A stretch of 64,000 nucleotides of DNA from Bacillota bacterium (GCA_023433405.1 JAEZCT010000058.1:24636-88635), one strand, 5' to 3'. Shown: positions 42,364 to 51,143, counted from the stretch's first letter. Notes: generated by a model from the letters alone, not told the origin. Program-made: numbers and translations.

Positions 42364-42536
42364 TTTTTATCCCTTTCTGTTGCTTGCGTATTGTGCGCAT
42401 CCTATAGAATCGCAACTACGGATTGCAGGAGCGGCGAGAGTTTTCTTGCCGGACAAGGCAAAAAGCGGAGGAATTCTTTAGGTGTTCCGAGCTTTGTGAA
42501 CGCCGTCCATCTAAAAAGCCCCGTCATTACAGTCGT

Positions 42537-43118
42537 TTACAAATTGTGTATGCCGGTTCTTAGCACAACGGCCAAGAACCTGCATTCCTTCCCGCCGGTG
42601 GCCACCATGCCGTGACCGTGACCGGAGTTGTAAAAGATTGCGTCGCCGGCCTCTAAAACCTCAATATGTCCCTCCATCGCCACCTTGAGGCTGCCCTCCA
42701 GCACAAAATCCAGCTCCTGTCCCTCATGATAGCTCAGGTGCATGGGCGCATCCTGTTCCTCGGCACGGAAGGGCGCTGTGACAAGGAAGGGCTCGGCGGA
42801 TTTGTTTTTAAAAAGCGGGGCAAGGTGCTGATAGGTAAAGCCCTCTCGGCGCTTGATGGGCAGCCCCTTATCCTTACGCACAATGGTATAAAAGGACAGG
42901 CGGGGGTTTTCACCTGTGAGCAGCTCCACGATATCCACGCCAAAGGTTTGCGCGCACTGATACAAAAAGGTAAACGAAAAATCCGTGCCGCCGCTTTCCA
43001 GCCTGACATACTCCTCCGGGGTGACATCGGTCGCCTTCGCCATTTGCTCGGCAGACAGGTTTAAAATCTCACGCAGGGTTCTAATTCGCTCGGCAATCTC
43101 AACGATTTTAGGCTCCAT
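42537..43118 (-). CDS. HTH-XRE transcription regulator with cupin domain
   Basis: A 193-residue protein: N-terminal XRE-type helix-turn-helix (about residues 8-65, IRTLREILNLSAEQMAKATD) and a C-terminal cupin barrel (about 105-190, MHLSYHEGQELDFVLEGSLK and AGDAIFYNSGHGHGMVA). Cupin-XRE regulators sense small metabolites. It lies directly behind the T-box leader and 173 bp before the acyl-CoA synthetase, so it probably regulates that gene. The cupin metal ligands look only partly conserved. Confidence 0.88.
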   Translation of the reverse strand: MEPKIVEIAERIRTLREILNLSAEQMAKATDVTPEEYVRLESGGTDFSFTFLYQCAQTFGVDIVELLTGENPRLSFYTIVRKDKGLPIKRREGFTYQHLAPLFKNKSAEPFLVTAPFRAEEQDAPMHLSYHEGQELDFVLEGSLKVAMEGHIEVLEAGDAIFYNSGHGHGMVATGGKECRFLAVVLRTGIHNL

Positions 43119-43188
43119 AGTAGAATCCTCCCTCAGCTTTTTACCCCGGCATACTGAAGTATAAACACCGGGTATTTAATAAATACGC

Positions 43189-43229
43189 AAAAAAGCCCGC
43201 CCCACTTCCGTTAGGAATTGGGACGGGCT
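43189..43229 (-). terminator. T-box intrinsic terminator
   Basis: Minus-strand stem AGCCCGTCCC...GGGGCGGGCT with inner AATTCC/GGAAGT pairing, then TTTTTT. It is the off-state structure of the T-box above. Confidence 0.92.
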
Positions 43230-43490
43230 GACACAACTGCCCGCGGTACCACCCAAAATTGTGTAAAAACACCACTTGGCGAAATTCCAGCAAATCGCCG
43301 GCCTTAACGCGGCCATACGGGGGACACTACAGGCTCGCAAGGGGAGCACGGCAATTCTCCGCCAAGGAGCGTTCAAGTCCCGGCTCGGGAGTGATAAGGC
43401 ATCCTGCCGCTTCGTTTACCGGCTTGCACCTGCCGCCGGCTCTCTGAAAACGCGCGCGCAACCCGTCTCCGTCACAGCCTTTTTAATATA
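43189..43490 (-). ncRNA. T-box riboswitch leader
   Basis: A tRNA-sensing leader on the minus strand. It shows the AG-box region CAGAGAGCC followed by GGTGCAAGCCGG of Stem I, a Stem III-like GGCGA/TCGCC hairpin, and the T-box sequence GGGTGGTACCGCGG (complement of 43241-43254). The terminator stem ends in TTTTTT (43189-43229). AGCCC at 43225-43229 can pair with GGGT of the antiterminator or with the terminator arm. The specifier is probably ATC (Ile) at 43393-43395, before A-CTCC, but Leu codons overlap it and this reading is weak. It is followed 70 bp later by the cupin-HTH gene. Confidence 0.92.
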
Positions 43491-43495
43491 TAAAT

Positions 43496-43524
43496 ATAAT
43501 AATCCGTTTAGAAACCTTTGTCAA
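43496..43524 (-). promoter_or_regulatory. Sigma-A promoter of the T-box operon
   Basis: Minus strand TTGACA (43519-43524), 17 bases, TATTAT (43496-43501). A near-perfect vegetative promoter placed a few bases before the T-box leader and after the opp terminator. Confidence 0.85.
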
Positions 43525-43550
43525 TTAAATTCTGGGGCTTTGCATTTTAA

Positions 43551-43595
43551 AAAATAAAAAAGGCGGGAGACCTTCTGTAACGAAGGTCTCCCGCT
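43551..43595 (-). terminator. Terminator of the opp operon
   Basis: Minus-strand stem GCGGGAGACCTTC/GAAGGTCTCCCGC (13 perfect base pairs, six-base loop) followed by CTTTTTTATTTTTT, just after the oppA stop codon. Confidence 0.95.
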
Positions 43596-43616
43596 TAAAC
43601 ACAATGCTATTAAATT

Positions 43617-45275
43617 TTATTCCGCCAGGTCAGCGTACTGGAAGTACCAGTAGCCGTACGGAGAGAACCAGGAACCAGTAATCTTGGTGCTCTGCAGATA
43701 GAACTGGTTGTAGTAAGCAACGGGGATCAGAGCGGCCTCAGCCATAGCAAGATCCTCAGCCTCATGCAGGTAGCCAAAGCGGGTCTGGGGATCCGTCTCC
43801 GCAGCGGCTTTCGCCATCAGCTCATCATACTTGGGGTTCTTGTACTGGCCGTTGTTGTTACCGTTGGTGCTGATGAGAAGCTCCAGAAGGTTGGAAGGAT
43901 CGTTGTAGTCAAACAGCCAGCCGTTGCGGCTGGAGATGTAGTCGCCGGCGCGGCGCAGGGGCAGGAAGGTAGCCCACTCCACAACGTCAACGTTTACGGT
44001 AAGACCAAGCTCTGTCCATGCCTGCTGCAGGTACTCGCCAACAACCTGATGATAGCCGGCGGGGTTGATGGAGTAGGTGATGGCGGGGAAATCCTTGCCA
44101 TCGGGATAGCCTGCCTCAGCAAGCAGTCTCTTAGCCTCGGCGAGATTCGCCTCGTGGTTCTCGATATCAATGTAAGGCTTGCCGCCGTTTGCGTTAGCAA
44201 AGAAGCTGCTGCCGTCCCAGTCAACTACGCCGGGGCCGACGAAGTTGGAAGCCGGAGTGTATGTGCCCTGCATAAGGGTCTCGGCTACATACTTGCGGTC
44301 GATTGCAAGGCTGAGCGCCTTACGCACAAGGGGGTTTTCGAACATGGGGAGCGCGTCGTTAAGGCTGATGTAGTAGGTGCCGAGCAGCGGGTCGATGTAG
44401 AAATCATCCCTGCCAGACAGTGCAGGAATCTCCGCAACGGGCACGTCTTTGATCATCATCGATTCGCCGGTCTGATAGGAGCCATAAGCTGCGTTGGAAT
44501 CCTCGATCAGAAGCAGCTTGATGGAGTCAAGCTTAATGGAAGCCGCATCACGGTAGTTGGGGTTCTTGGAGAACAGGATGTAAGAGCCGGGAACCCACTC
44601 GGTGATGTGGAAGGGGCCGTTGCCGATGTAGCTGTCAGGCTGGGTAGCCCAAGCATCGCCGTTAGCCTCAATAGTTGCCTGCTGAACAGGGCTGAGTACG
44701 CCGAAAGCAGCCAGCGACTCAAAGTAGCCGCAGGGGCTGGAAAGCTCCACCACAAAGGTGGTGTCATCAGGAGCGGAAACTGCCAGAGCGTCGATATTGC
44801 CGGCGGCAGCCTCTTCAAAGCCCTTTACCATGCCAAGAACGGTCTCGCCGTAGGGAGCAGCGGTGTTGGGGTCTGCTACGCGCTTCCAGCTGTAAACGAA
44901 ATCCTTCGCGGTTAAGGGTGAGCCGTCGGACCACTTGAGGCCCTCGCGAAGCTTAAACGTCCAGGTAAGGCCGTTATCGCTTACGCCCCACTCCTCGGCG
45001 GCGCCCGCGATAATCTTGTTGTCCTTGTCTACGTTAAGCAAGCAGTCAAACGCAAACAGAAGCATATTGCCACCGTCTACCGAGCTGTTGAGCGCGGGGT
45101 CGATGGTCTCAGGGTTCGGACCAATCTGAGCCACCAACTGCTTTGTTGCAGGCGCCTCAGAACCGCTGCTCGCAGCGGGAGTGGAGCTGCTAGGGGTAGT
45201 AGTACCGCCGCAAGCGGTAAGAATCAGAGCCAGGGACATTGCCAGTGCTAAAAGAAATGCAATCTTTCTTTTCAT
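43617..45275 (-). CDS. oppA: Oligopeptide ABC transporter, substrate-binding lipoprotein OppA
   Basis: Extracellular peptide-binding lipoprotein of the SBP_bac_5 family. The 552-residue precursor has a signal KRKIAFLLALAMSLALILTACG with lipobox L-T-A-C, a Ser/Thr/Pro linker, and family stretches TWTFKLREGLKWSDGSPLTA, DFVYSWKRVADP and AYYNQFYLQS near the end. ATG 45273-45275 follows AGGAGGAAATGGT; the longer frame to 45314 is rejected. It is the last gene of oppBCDFA, separated from oppF by 145 bp. Confidence 0.93.
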   Translation of the reverse strand: MKRKIAFLLALAMSLALILTACGGTTTPSSSTPAASSGSEAPATKQLVAQIGPNPETIDPALNSSVDGGNMLLFAFDCLLNVDKDNKIIAGAAEEWGVSDNGLTWTFKLREGLKWSDGSPLTAKDFVYSWKRVADPNTAAPYGETVLGMVKGFEEAAAGNIDALAVSAPDDTTFVVELSSPCGYFESLAAFGVLSPVQQATIEANGDAWATQPDSYIGNGPFHITEWVPGSYILFSKNPNYRDAASIKLDSIKLLLIEDSNAAYGSYQTGESMMIKDVPVAEIPALSGRDDFYIDPLLGTYYISLNDALPMFENPLVRKALSLAIDRKYVAETLMQGTYTPASNFVGPGVVDWDGSSFFANANGGKPYIDIENHEANLAEAKRLLAEAGYPDGKDFPAITYSINPAGYHQVVGEYLQQAWTELGLTVNVDVVEWATFLPLRRAGDYISSRNGWLFDYNDPSNLLELLISTNGNNNGQYKNPKYDELMAKAAAETDPQTRFGYLHEAEDLAMAEAALIPVAYYNQFYLQSTKITGSWFSPYGYWYFQYADLAE

Positions 45276-45420
45276 ACCATTTCCTCCTACATGTATATTT
45301 CCTAAATTCGCCAATTAGAAAAGGCGAATAACGGCTGGTTAATCGCCTGTCTTACGCAAAAATAATCAAGCAATCCAGATCGGTGGCATAAGACAGGCAA
45401 ATGACGCGGCTTACTCACTG

Positions 45421-46401
45421 CTACTGCACCTTATCCAAATGATGACAGGCAGCAAAGTGACCTGATGAGACCTCTTTCCAAACTGGCTCCTCCGCGGCGC
45501 AGCGCTCGTCCGCATAGGGGCAGCGGGTGCGAAACCGGCAGCCGGAGGGCGGCGCAACGGGACTAGGCACATCTCCCTCCAGCACGATTCTTTTCGTTTC
45601 CCGGGACATTTTAGGGTCAGCCACCGGGATTGCGGAAATCAGGCTTCGGGTATAGGGATGCACGCTGTGAAAGGTCAGCTCGTAGCTGTCGGCAAGCTCA
45701 ACCAGCTTGCCCAGATACATAACGCCGATGCGGCTTGAGATATGCTTGACCACACTCAGGTTGTGCGCAATGAATAAGTACGTCAGCTTCATGCGTTCCT
45801 GCAGCTCTTCAAACATATTGACAACCTGTGCCTGTATCGACACATCCAAAGCGGATATCGGCTCGTCACAGACTATAAATTCGGGGTTTACCGCCAAGGC
45901 GCGGGCAATGCCCACACGCTGACGCTGACCGCCGGAAAATTCGTGAGGATAACGGTTCGCATGCTCCGAGTTAAGACCCACAAGACTGAGCAGCTCGATG
46001 ATGCGATCCCTGCGCTGATTTTTGTCGGAAGCAAGACGGTGGATGTCGATTGCCTCACCCACGATCTCCCCCACCGTCATACGCGGGTCAAGGCTCGCGT
46101 AGGGGTCCTGGAACACAATCTGCATCTTTTGCCGGTAGGGCATCATGTTCGCGCGGGTAATGTCCTTTCCGTCATAAAGAATTTTACCGGATGTAGGCTC
46201 GTACAAACGCAGCAGGGTGCGTCCAACAGTGGTTTTTCCGCAGCCGGATTCACCAACAAGCCCCAAGGTTTCACCCTTGTCGATATAAAATGAAACATCG
46301 TCAACGGCCTTGACTATCTTTGTTTCAAACAGCTTCTCCCCTTTTACAGGAAAATACTGCTTTAGGTTTTGTACCTCAACCAGCTTTTTTTGCTCACTCA
46401 T
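45421..46401 (-). CDS. oppF: Oligopeptide ABC transporter ATPase OppF
   Basis: Second ATPase of the peptide importer. The 326-residue protein has Walker A GESGCGKTT at 50-58, the signature FSGGQRQRVGIARALAV and Walker B FIVCDEPISALDVSIQ. The OppD/F-specific C-terminal region contains a Cys cluster (CRFRTRCPYADERCAAEEP) that binds iron-sulfur or metal in this family. ATG 46399-46401 lies in an 8-nt overlap with oppD; the longer frame to 46500 is inside oppD. Confidence 0.95.
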   Translation of the reverse strand: MSEQKKLVEVQNLKQYFPVKGEKLFETKIVKAVDDVSFYIDKGETLGLVGESGCGKTTVGRTLLRLYEPTSGKILYDGKDITRANMMPYRQKMQIVFQDPYASLDPRMTVGEIVGEAIDIHRLASDKNQRRDRIIELLSLVGLNSEHANRYPHEFSGGQRQRVGIARALAVNPEFIVCDEPISALDVSIQAQVVNMFEELQERMKLTYLFIAHNLSVVKHISSRIGVMYLGKLVELADSYELTFHSVHPYTRSLISAIPVADPKMSRETKRIVLEGDVPSPVAPPSGCRFRTRCPYADERCAAEEPVWKEVSSGHFAACHHLDKVQ

Positions 46402-47407
46402 TGTGCTGCTGCCCCCCGCTTTCAAATTTTGCCTTATCCAGCAGCCAGCACGCGCTGGTATGCGTTTCGCTGAGCTGGGTAACGTCAGGCATACGGTCAA
46501 GACAGATCTTCATACAGGAACGGCAGCGGGGAGAAAAGGGACAGCCCGCAGGGGGATTGAGCATATCCACCGGCTGACCCTCAATGGGTACCAGCCGTTT
46601 GTGCTCTACGTCGTTAAGGTTTGGAACGCTTAACAGCAGTCCCTTGGTATACTCATGGGAGGGGTTATAAAAAACCTCATCCGTCGTCCCGCTTTCCACA
46701 ACCTTGCCGGCGTACATTACCGCAATGCGGTCGCACATGCCCGCTACGACACCCAAGTCGTGAGTAATGAGAATGATGGCCATCCCAAGCTTTTCCTTAA
46801 GCTCCATCATAAGCTCTAAAATTTGCGCCTGAATGGTCACATCAAGCGCGGTGGTTGGCTCATCGGCAATCAGCAGCTTGGGCTCGCAGGCAAGCGCCAT
46901 GGCAATCATCACACGCTGGCGCATACCGCCTGACAGCTCGTGGGGATACTGCTTTAGCCGTTTATCCGGGTCATTGATACCAACCAGCCGTAAGAGCTCC
47001 CTTGCACGTTCGTTGGCCTGCTTATGGTTTTTATCCGTATGATAAAGAATTGCCTCGCGAACCTGGTTGCCGATGGTGTAAACCGGGTTGAGGCTGGTCA
47101 TGGGGTCCTGAAAAATAATGGACACCTCATTGCCCCTCATGCGCCGCATCTCGCGCTCGGTCATTTTGTTGATGTTATGCCCGTTAAAGTTCAGCTCTCC
47201 GCCAATCAGCTTGCCGGGGTAGGCAGTTAGCCCCATCAGGCTGTACGCGGTAACGGATTTGCCCGAACCGCTTTCCCCCACGATGCCCAGCACCTCACCT
47301 TCGCGCAGGAACAGCGACACATCGTTAAGCGCCTTTACCTCTCCAGCAGGGGTAAAGAAGGAGAGCCTTTCGTTACGAATATTTACCAAATAATTGTTTT
47401 GTTCCAT
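46394..47407 (-). CDS. oppD: Oligopeptide ABC transporter ATPase OppD
   Basis: First ATPase of the peptide importer. The 337-residue protein has Walker A GESGSGKS at 44-51, the signature LSGGMRQRVMIAMALAC and Walker B LLIADEPTTALDVTIQ. The C-terminal peptide-transporter region has a Cys motif (CPFSPRCRSCMKICLDRMP). It lies 17 bp after oppC and overlaps oppF. Confidence 0.95.
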   Translation of the reverse strand: MEQNNYLVNIRNERLSFFTPAGEVKALNDVSLFLREGEVLGIVGESGSGKSVTAYSLMGLTAYPGKLIGGELNFNGHNINKMTEREMRRMRGNEVSIIFQDPMTSLNPVYTIGNQVREAILYHTDKNHKQANERARELLRLVGINDPDKRLKQYPHELSGGMRQRVMIAMALACEPKLLIADEPTTALDVTIQAQILELMMELKEKLGMAIILITHDLGVVAGMCDRIAVMYAGKVVESGTTDEVFYNPSHEYTKGLLLSVPNLNDVEHKRLVPIEGQPVDMLNPPAGCPFSPRCRSCMKICLDRMPDVTQLSETHTSACWLLDKAKFESGGQQHNE

Positions 47408-47424
47408 TGCACTTCCTCCTTCCC

Positions 47425-48468
47425 TTACTTCTTCATCTTAGGATCAAAGGCATCCCGTAAGCCGTCGCCGAACAGATTAAAGCTTAAAATAATCGAGCTG
47501 ATTAATATAGCCGGAGCCAGCAAAAGGTATGGATATGAATTGATGCCGTTGAGTCCGTCACTTGCCAATGAACCCAGAGAGGGTAGCGGAATAGCGACCC
47601 CCAGGCCAAGAAAGCTTAAGAAGCTCTCGGTAAAAATGGCGGCCGGTATCTGCAATGTAGTGGTAACAATAAGCATACCTACGCAGTTGGTCAAAAGATG
47701 CTTGCCGATAATGCGGGCGCTTGAAGCACCAAGCGCGCGAGCCGCCGTAACGTATTCGCTTTGCTTAAGGGTAAGCACCTGGCTGCGAACAATACGCGCC
47801 ATGTTAACCCAGTAAAGCAGCGCAAACACAATAAAAATGCTAATTAGGTTCGGGCCAATCACCTGTATCCAATGAAAGCCCGGCTTTGTGGCCAGATCGG
47901 CTAGCGGATCTCGGATTGAAAACGAAATTAATACAATCAGCAGAATATCCGGCACCGTGTAAATAATATCCACAATGCGCATCATAATCAAATCTGTCCA
48001 GCCGCCGAAGTATCCGGCAACTGAGCCGAACACCGAGCCGATAAGCAGAATAATCGCCGAGGCAATCAGGCCCACCAGCAGCGAAATGCGGCTGCCGACC
48101 ATAACCCGGACGGCATAGTCACGCCCCAGGCTGTCGGTCCCCAGGATGTGGGGGAACACCTTCTCTCCGGCATCAATCCGCGCCTGCTCCTGTTTTGAAT
48201 ATTTCATAGGCCTCAAGTATTCTGAGCCCTTAGATTGCTGTTCATAGCGGTAGGGGTAAAAACTGGGGATTACAAATGAAAAGGTCATAATTAAGATGAT
48301 AAAAAGCAAACTGACCATCGCAACCTTGTTTTTGAACAGTCGGCGCATGGCGTCCTGCCAAAAGCCAACGCTTGGGCGCATCTGTACGAGGCTTTGCTTT
48401 TCCGCGTCGGTTGCCGGGATGAATGCGTCAGCATCAAGATGAAAGCTGATTGGTAATTTCTTTTCCAT
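47425..48468 (-). CDS. oppC: Oligopeptide ABC transporter permease OppC
   Basis: Membrane permease with an N-terminal OppC domain. The 346-residue protein has a cytoplasmic N-terminus, a first helix (VAMVSLLFIILIMTFSFVIP) and a soluble loop. Five further helices follow, with the permease coupling motif EYVTAARALGASSARIIGKH. ATG 48466-48468 has AAGGGAG eight bases upstream. It is followed by oppD. Confidence 0.93.
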   Translation of the reverse strand: MEKKLPISFHLDADAFIPATDAEKQSLVQMRPSVGFWQDAMRRLFKNKVAMVSLLFIILIMTFSFVIPSFYPYRYEQQSKGSEYLRPMKYSKQEQARIDAGEKVFPHILGTDSLGRDYAVRVMVGSRISLLVGLIASAIILLIGSVFGSVAGYFGGWTDLIMMRIVDIIYTVPDILLIVLISFSIRDPLADLATKPGFHWIQVIGPNLISIFIVFALLYWVNMARIVRSQVLTLKQSEYVTAARALGASSARIIGKHLLTNCVGMLIVTTTLQIPAAIFTESFLSFLGLGVAIPLPSLGSLASDGLNGINSYPYLLLAPAILISSIILSFNLFGDGLRDAFDPKMKK

Positions 48469-48482
48469 TTTCCGTTCTCCCT

Positions 48483-49400
48483 TCACTTTAATTGAATGCG
48501 CGGATCGACGATTTTGTATACAATGTCCACCAGCACATTCAGGGAGATGAGGATTGCCGCAAGAAAGATTGTGGTGCCCATAATGACCGTATAGTCACGG
48601 TTTAAAATCGAGCTGACAAACTGTCCGCCAAGCCCCGGAATTACAAAAATTCTTTCTACCACAAAGCTGCCGGTCAGTGTATAGGCAAGCAGCGGTCCTA
48701 AATAGGTTACAACGGGCAAAACCGCGTTGCGAAGCGCGTGTTTAAACAGGCTTATAAATTGCGATAATCCTTTGGCCTTTGCTGTTCGCATATAATCCTG
48801 CCCGATTACGTCAAGCATAGATGAGCGCATTAGCCGCGTAATGTATGCCATGGGGTAAAACGACAGCGCCATAACCGGCAGGATATAGTGCATGGGCGTC
48901 GTGAGCCCTACCGTGGGTAAGAGCTTTAGGTTTATACCAAACACATACAGCCCGATGGTGCAGACAATAAAGCTTGGAAACGCGATTCCGCAGGAGGCGA
49001 TAACAATAATGGCGTCATCCAGCCATTTGCCCCGGTTAAGCGCCGCGATACTGCCAAGGGGTATCCCCAGCATTAACGCCACCATAACGGAGATGCCGCC
49101 GACCTTTGCGGATACGGGAAATTTACTGAGAATAATTTCTGATACGGTTCGCCCGCGCTGTTTAAGGCTTAAACCAAAATCGCCCTGTGCGACGCTGAGC
49201 ATATAATTTTTATACTGAACAATCAGCGGTTTATCCAATCCAAATTTTTCAAAGAGGGCGGCTTGCGCCTGCGCGCTGATCGATTTCTCTGCCACAAAAG
49301 GTCCGCCGGGTACTAGATTCATAAGAAAAAATGTGATGGTAGCAACGAGAAAGATGGTCAGCAAAGCCAATAAAACTCGTTTGACTATGTATTTTACCAT
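48483..49400 (-). CDS. oppB: Oligopeptide ABC transporter permease OppB
   Basis: First gene of the opp operon. The 305-residue membrane permease starts MVKYIVKRVLLALLTIFLVA and has the OppB signatures NLVPGGPF and GLDKPLIVQYKNYMLS. The coupling motif is QDYMRTAKAKGLSQFISLFK, and it ends in VDIVYKIVDPRIQLK. AAGAAGGGGGACTAACCG precedes the ATG. The operon probably feeds peptides for fermentation. Confidence 0.94.
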   Translation of the reverse strand: MVKYIVKRVLLALLTIFLVATITFFLMNLVPGGPFVAEKSISAQAQAALFEKFGLDKPLIVQYKNYMLSVAQGDFGLSLKQRGRTVSEIILSKFPVSAKVGGISVMVALMLGIPLGSIAALNRGKWLDDAIIVIASCGIAFPSFIVCTIGLYVFGINLKLLPTVGLTTPMHYILPVMALSFYPMAYITRLMRSSMLDVIGQDYMRTAKAKGLSQFISLFKHALRNAVLPVVTYLGPLLAYTLTGSFVVERIFVIPGLGGQFVSSILNRDYTVIMGTTIFLAAILISLNVLVDIVYKIVDPRIQLK

Positions 49401-49541
49401 CGGTTAGTCCCCCTTCTTGATAGAATACAGCCTGCTGCCGTTACCCGGCACACTCCAATGTGAGAGCGCTTTCATTCCGGTTTGGATTGTGCGCAAAACC
49501 AAGATCTTTCGTCCACTGTTGACATACAGACATTGCATTAT

Positions 49542-49570
49542 ATATTAACTATGTGGACATGATTTGTCAA
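49542..49570 (-). promoter_or_regulatory. Promoter of the opp operon
   Basis: Minus strand TTGACA (49565-49570), 17 bases, TAATAT (49542-49547), about 140 bp before oppB. A plus-strand TTGACA-N16-TATATT (49519-49546) overlaps it. GTCCAC/GTGGAC inverted copies flank the pair (49511-49516 and 49554-49559), suggesting an operator. Confidence 0.6.
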
Positions 49571-50143
49571 TAATCATTAAATGGGTAGAGTTTTACTCAT
49601 CTTTCTGTCGTGGCCGCATAATCCAGTTTTGTCGGTATTTTTCAACCGATTAATTGGCGTTTTGAATAACTTTATGTCTATTGCAGGCCATGCAATTTAA
49701 GCAATCATACAATTTTGCCTCACAACTCGGCTTTATCTACAATTGGAGGCGCAAATTGTTAATTTTTTTATTAAACATTACGAACAGCTGCCAAATTGCG
49801 AAGAGGCTCTCAAAGTGAAAAGCATTAAAAAGAGATTTTCTGGCACACATTTTGGACATCCACGACTATGCTTTATTACTAAGTTACTCTATTGCTGTGG
49901 CAACAGTTTAAAGCGGTAACTACTTAACAAATTGATGTATTAATATAGTATAGCGTTAACACGTTGCGGTTGTAGCAGCTTTTGTGGCTATGGAAAGACG
50001 GGACGGCGAAAAGCGGCGTTTATTTGTTGGAATATAATAATAAAAAATGGAATCTCTCTTGCTTTCTTATTGTTTTTTGAAGATTTATTAGCTATATATG
50101 TAAAGGTTGTGTGAACAGATTTTAAAAAATTCCTTTATTTTAC
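49571..50143. other. Non-coding AT-rich stretch between opp and the amino acid transporter
   Basis: About 570 bp with no credible gene on either strand. It is AT-rich, with short open frames only. I see no repeat or hairpin of note until the promoter at 50144. It separates the divergent opp and amino acid transporter operons. Confidence 0.5.
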
Positions 50144-50172
50144 TGGACAAATCATGGCCTATCTATTATAAT
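50144..50172 (+). promoter_or_regulatory. Promoter of the polar amino acid transporter operon
   Basis: TGGACA (50144-50149), 17 bases, perfect TATAAT (50167-50172). Transcription would start near 50179, about 190 nt ahead of the ATPase gene. Confidence 0.75.
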
Positions 50173-50178
50173 AGCCTT

Positions 50179-50293
50179 AGCCCATATGAATAATAATGAT
50201 TTTCTGCAAAGGTACGAAAGACGTTTTGCGGCATTGGGCATATGATTATTACAATGGTGTAATGACGTATTTTTTACGTCATTATTTTTTTTA
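50179..50293 (+). ncRNA. Attenuator-like structured leader of the amino acid transporter operon
   Basis: Between promoter and ATPase gene, a leader of about 115 nt ends in an intrinsic terminator. Visible pairings are CTGCAAA/TTTGCGG around an ACGAAAGAC loop (50208-50234 region), AATAATAAT/ATGATTATT as an outer stem, and ATTAC/GTAAT, whose 3-prime arm overlaps the terminator stem TAATGACGTA/TACGTCATTA (50260-50284). The overlap suggests alternative folds. It resembles no riboswitch class I can name. Confidence 0.45.
50260..50293 (+). terminator. Leader terminator ahead of glnQ
   Basis: Ten-base perfect stem TAATGACGTA/TACGTCATTA followed by TTTTTTTT. Because it lies between the promoter and the first gene, it acts as an attenuator unless it is the end of an independent small RNA. 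Confidence 0.8.
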
Positions 50294-50368
50294 CTAATTA
50301 CTGACAGGGAAATCAGCATCTGGCGAACCAGTCGTCTTGATGCCAAACACGAAAGGAATTAAAGCCAG

Positions 50369-51094
50369 ATGATTACGATGACAAATGTCGATAAGCATTT
50401 TGGAAAGCTGCATGTGCTCAAAAACATCAACCTGCATATCAAGACGGGTGAGAAGCTGGTAGTCATAGGCCCCTCCGGCTCGGGCAAAAGTACGCTTATC
50501 CGCTGCATGAACTACCTGGAAAAGCCTTCGGCGGGTGTGATTATTGTAGACGGGGTGGATATGACCATGCGCAACGCGCCCATTACCAAGGTTCGCCAAT
50601 CCGTGGCAATGGTTTTTCAGGGCTTTAATCTTTATCCCCATAAAACTGTGATTGAGAACCTTACCCTTGCGCCGATTAAGGTCCAGGGTGTTAGCAGAGC
50701 GCAGGCCACCGAGACCGGAATGCAGTATTTGACGCGTGTAGGGCTTGCCGAAAAGGCGCACAGCTACCCCTCTCAGCTTTCTGGCGGACAAAAGCAGCGC
50801 GTCGCTATAGCCCGCGCGCTGAACATGCACCCAAAAATTATTCTATTTGACGAACCCACCTCCGCTCTTGACCCCGAGATGATTCAAGAGGTGCTAGACG
50901 TAATGGTCGGGCTTTCCAAGGATAACATTACAATGGTTGTGGTTACGCATGAAATGGGCTTTGCCCAGCAGGTATCCGACCGCGTTATCTTTATGGATGA
51001 GGGTGAAATTGTAGAGGAGGGTACGCCGGAGCATTTCTTTAAAAACCCTTCCAGCGACAGAACCAAGCTATTCCTAAGTAAAATACTTAGATAG
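50369..51094 (+). CDS. glnQ: Polar amino acid ABC transporter ATPase (GlnQ-like)
   Basis: ATPase of an importer for glutamine or another polar amino acid. The 241-residue protein has Walker A GPSGSGKS at 34-41, the Q-loop VFQGFNLYPHKT, the signature LSGGQKQRVAIARAL and Walker B IILFDEPTSALDPEM. It ends in DRTKLFLSKILR, as usual for GlnQ. CGAAAGGA precedes the ATG. It is the first gene of a four-gene operon with binding protein and two permeases. The symbol marks family, not proven substrate. Confidence 0.92.
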   Translation: MITMTNVDKHFGKLHVLKNINLHIKTGEKLVVIGPSGSGKSTLIRCMNYLEKPSAGVIIVDGVDMTMRNAPITKVRQSVAMVFQGFNLYPHKTVIENLTLAPIKVQGVSRAQATETGMQYLTRVGLAEKAHSYPSQLSGGQKQRVAIARALNMHPKIILFDEPTSALDPEMIQEVLDVMVGLSKDNITMVVVTHEMGFAQQVSDRVIFMDEGEIVEEGTPEHFFKNPSSDRTKLFLSKILR

Positions 51095-51143
51095 CATAAA
51101 CACTCTGATGCAATAACAGTTATTGCGCAAAGGAAAGGATGGA

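Noticed and set aside
43764..44915. 383-codon plus-strand frame opposite oppA
   Set aside because: Antisense shadow of a secure SBP_bac_5 gene; no domain seen and no promoter or ribosome site.
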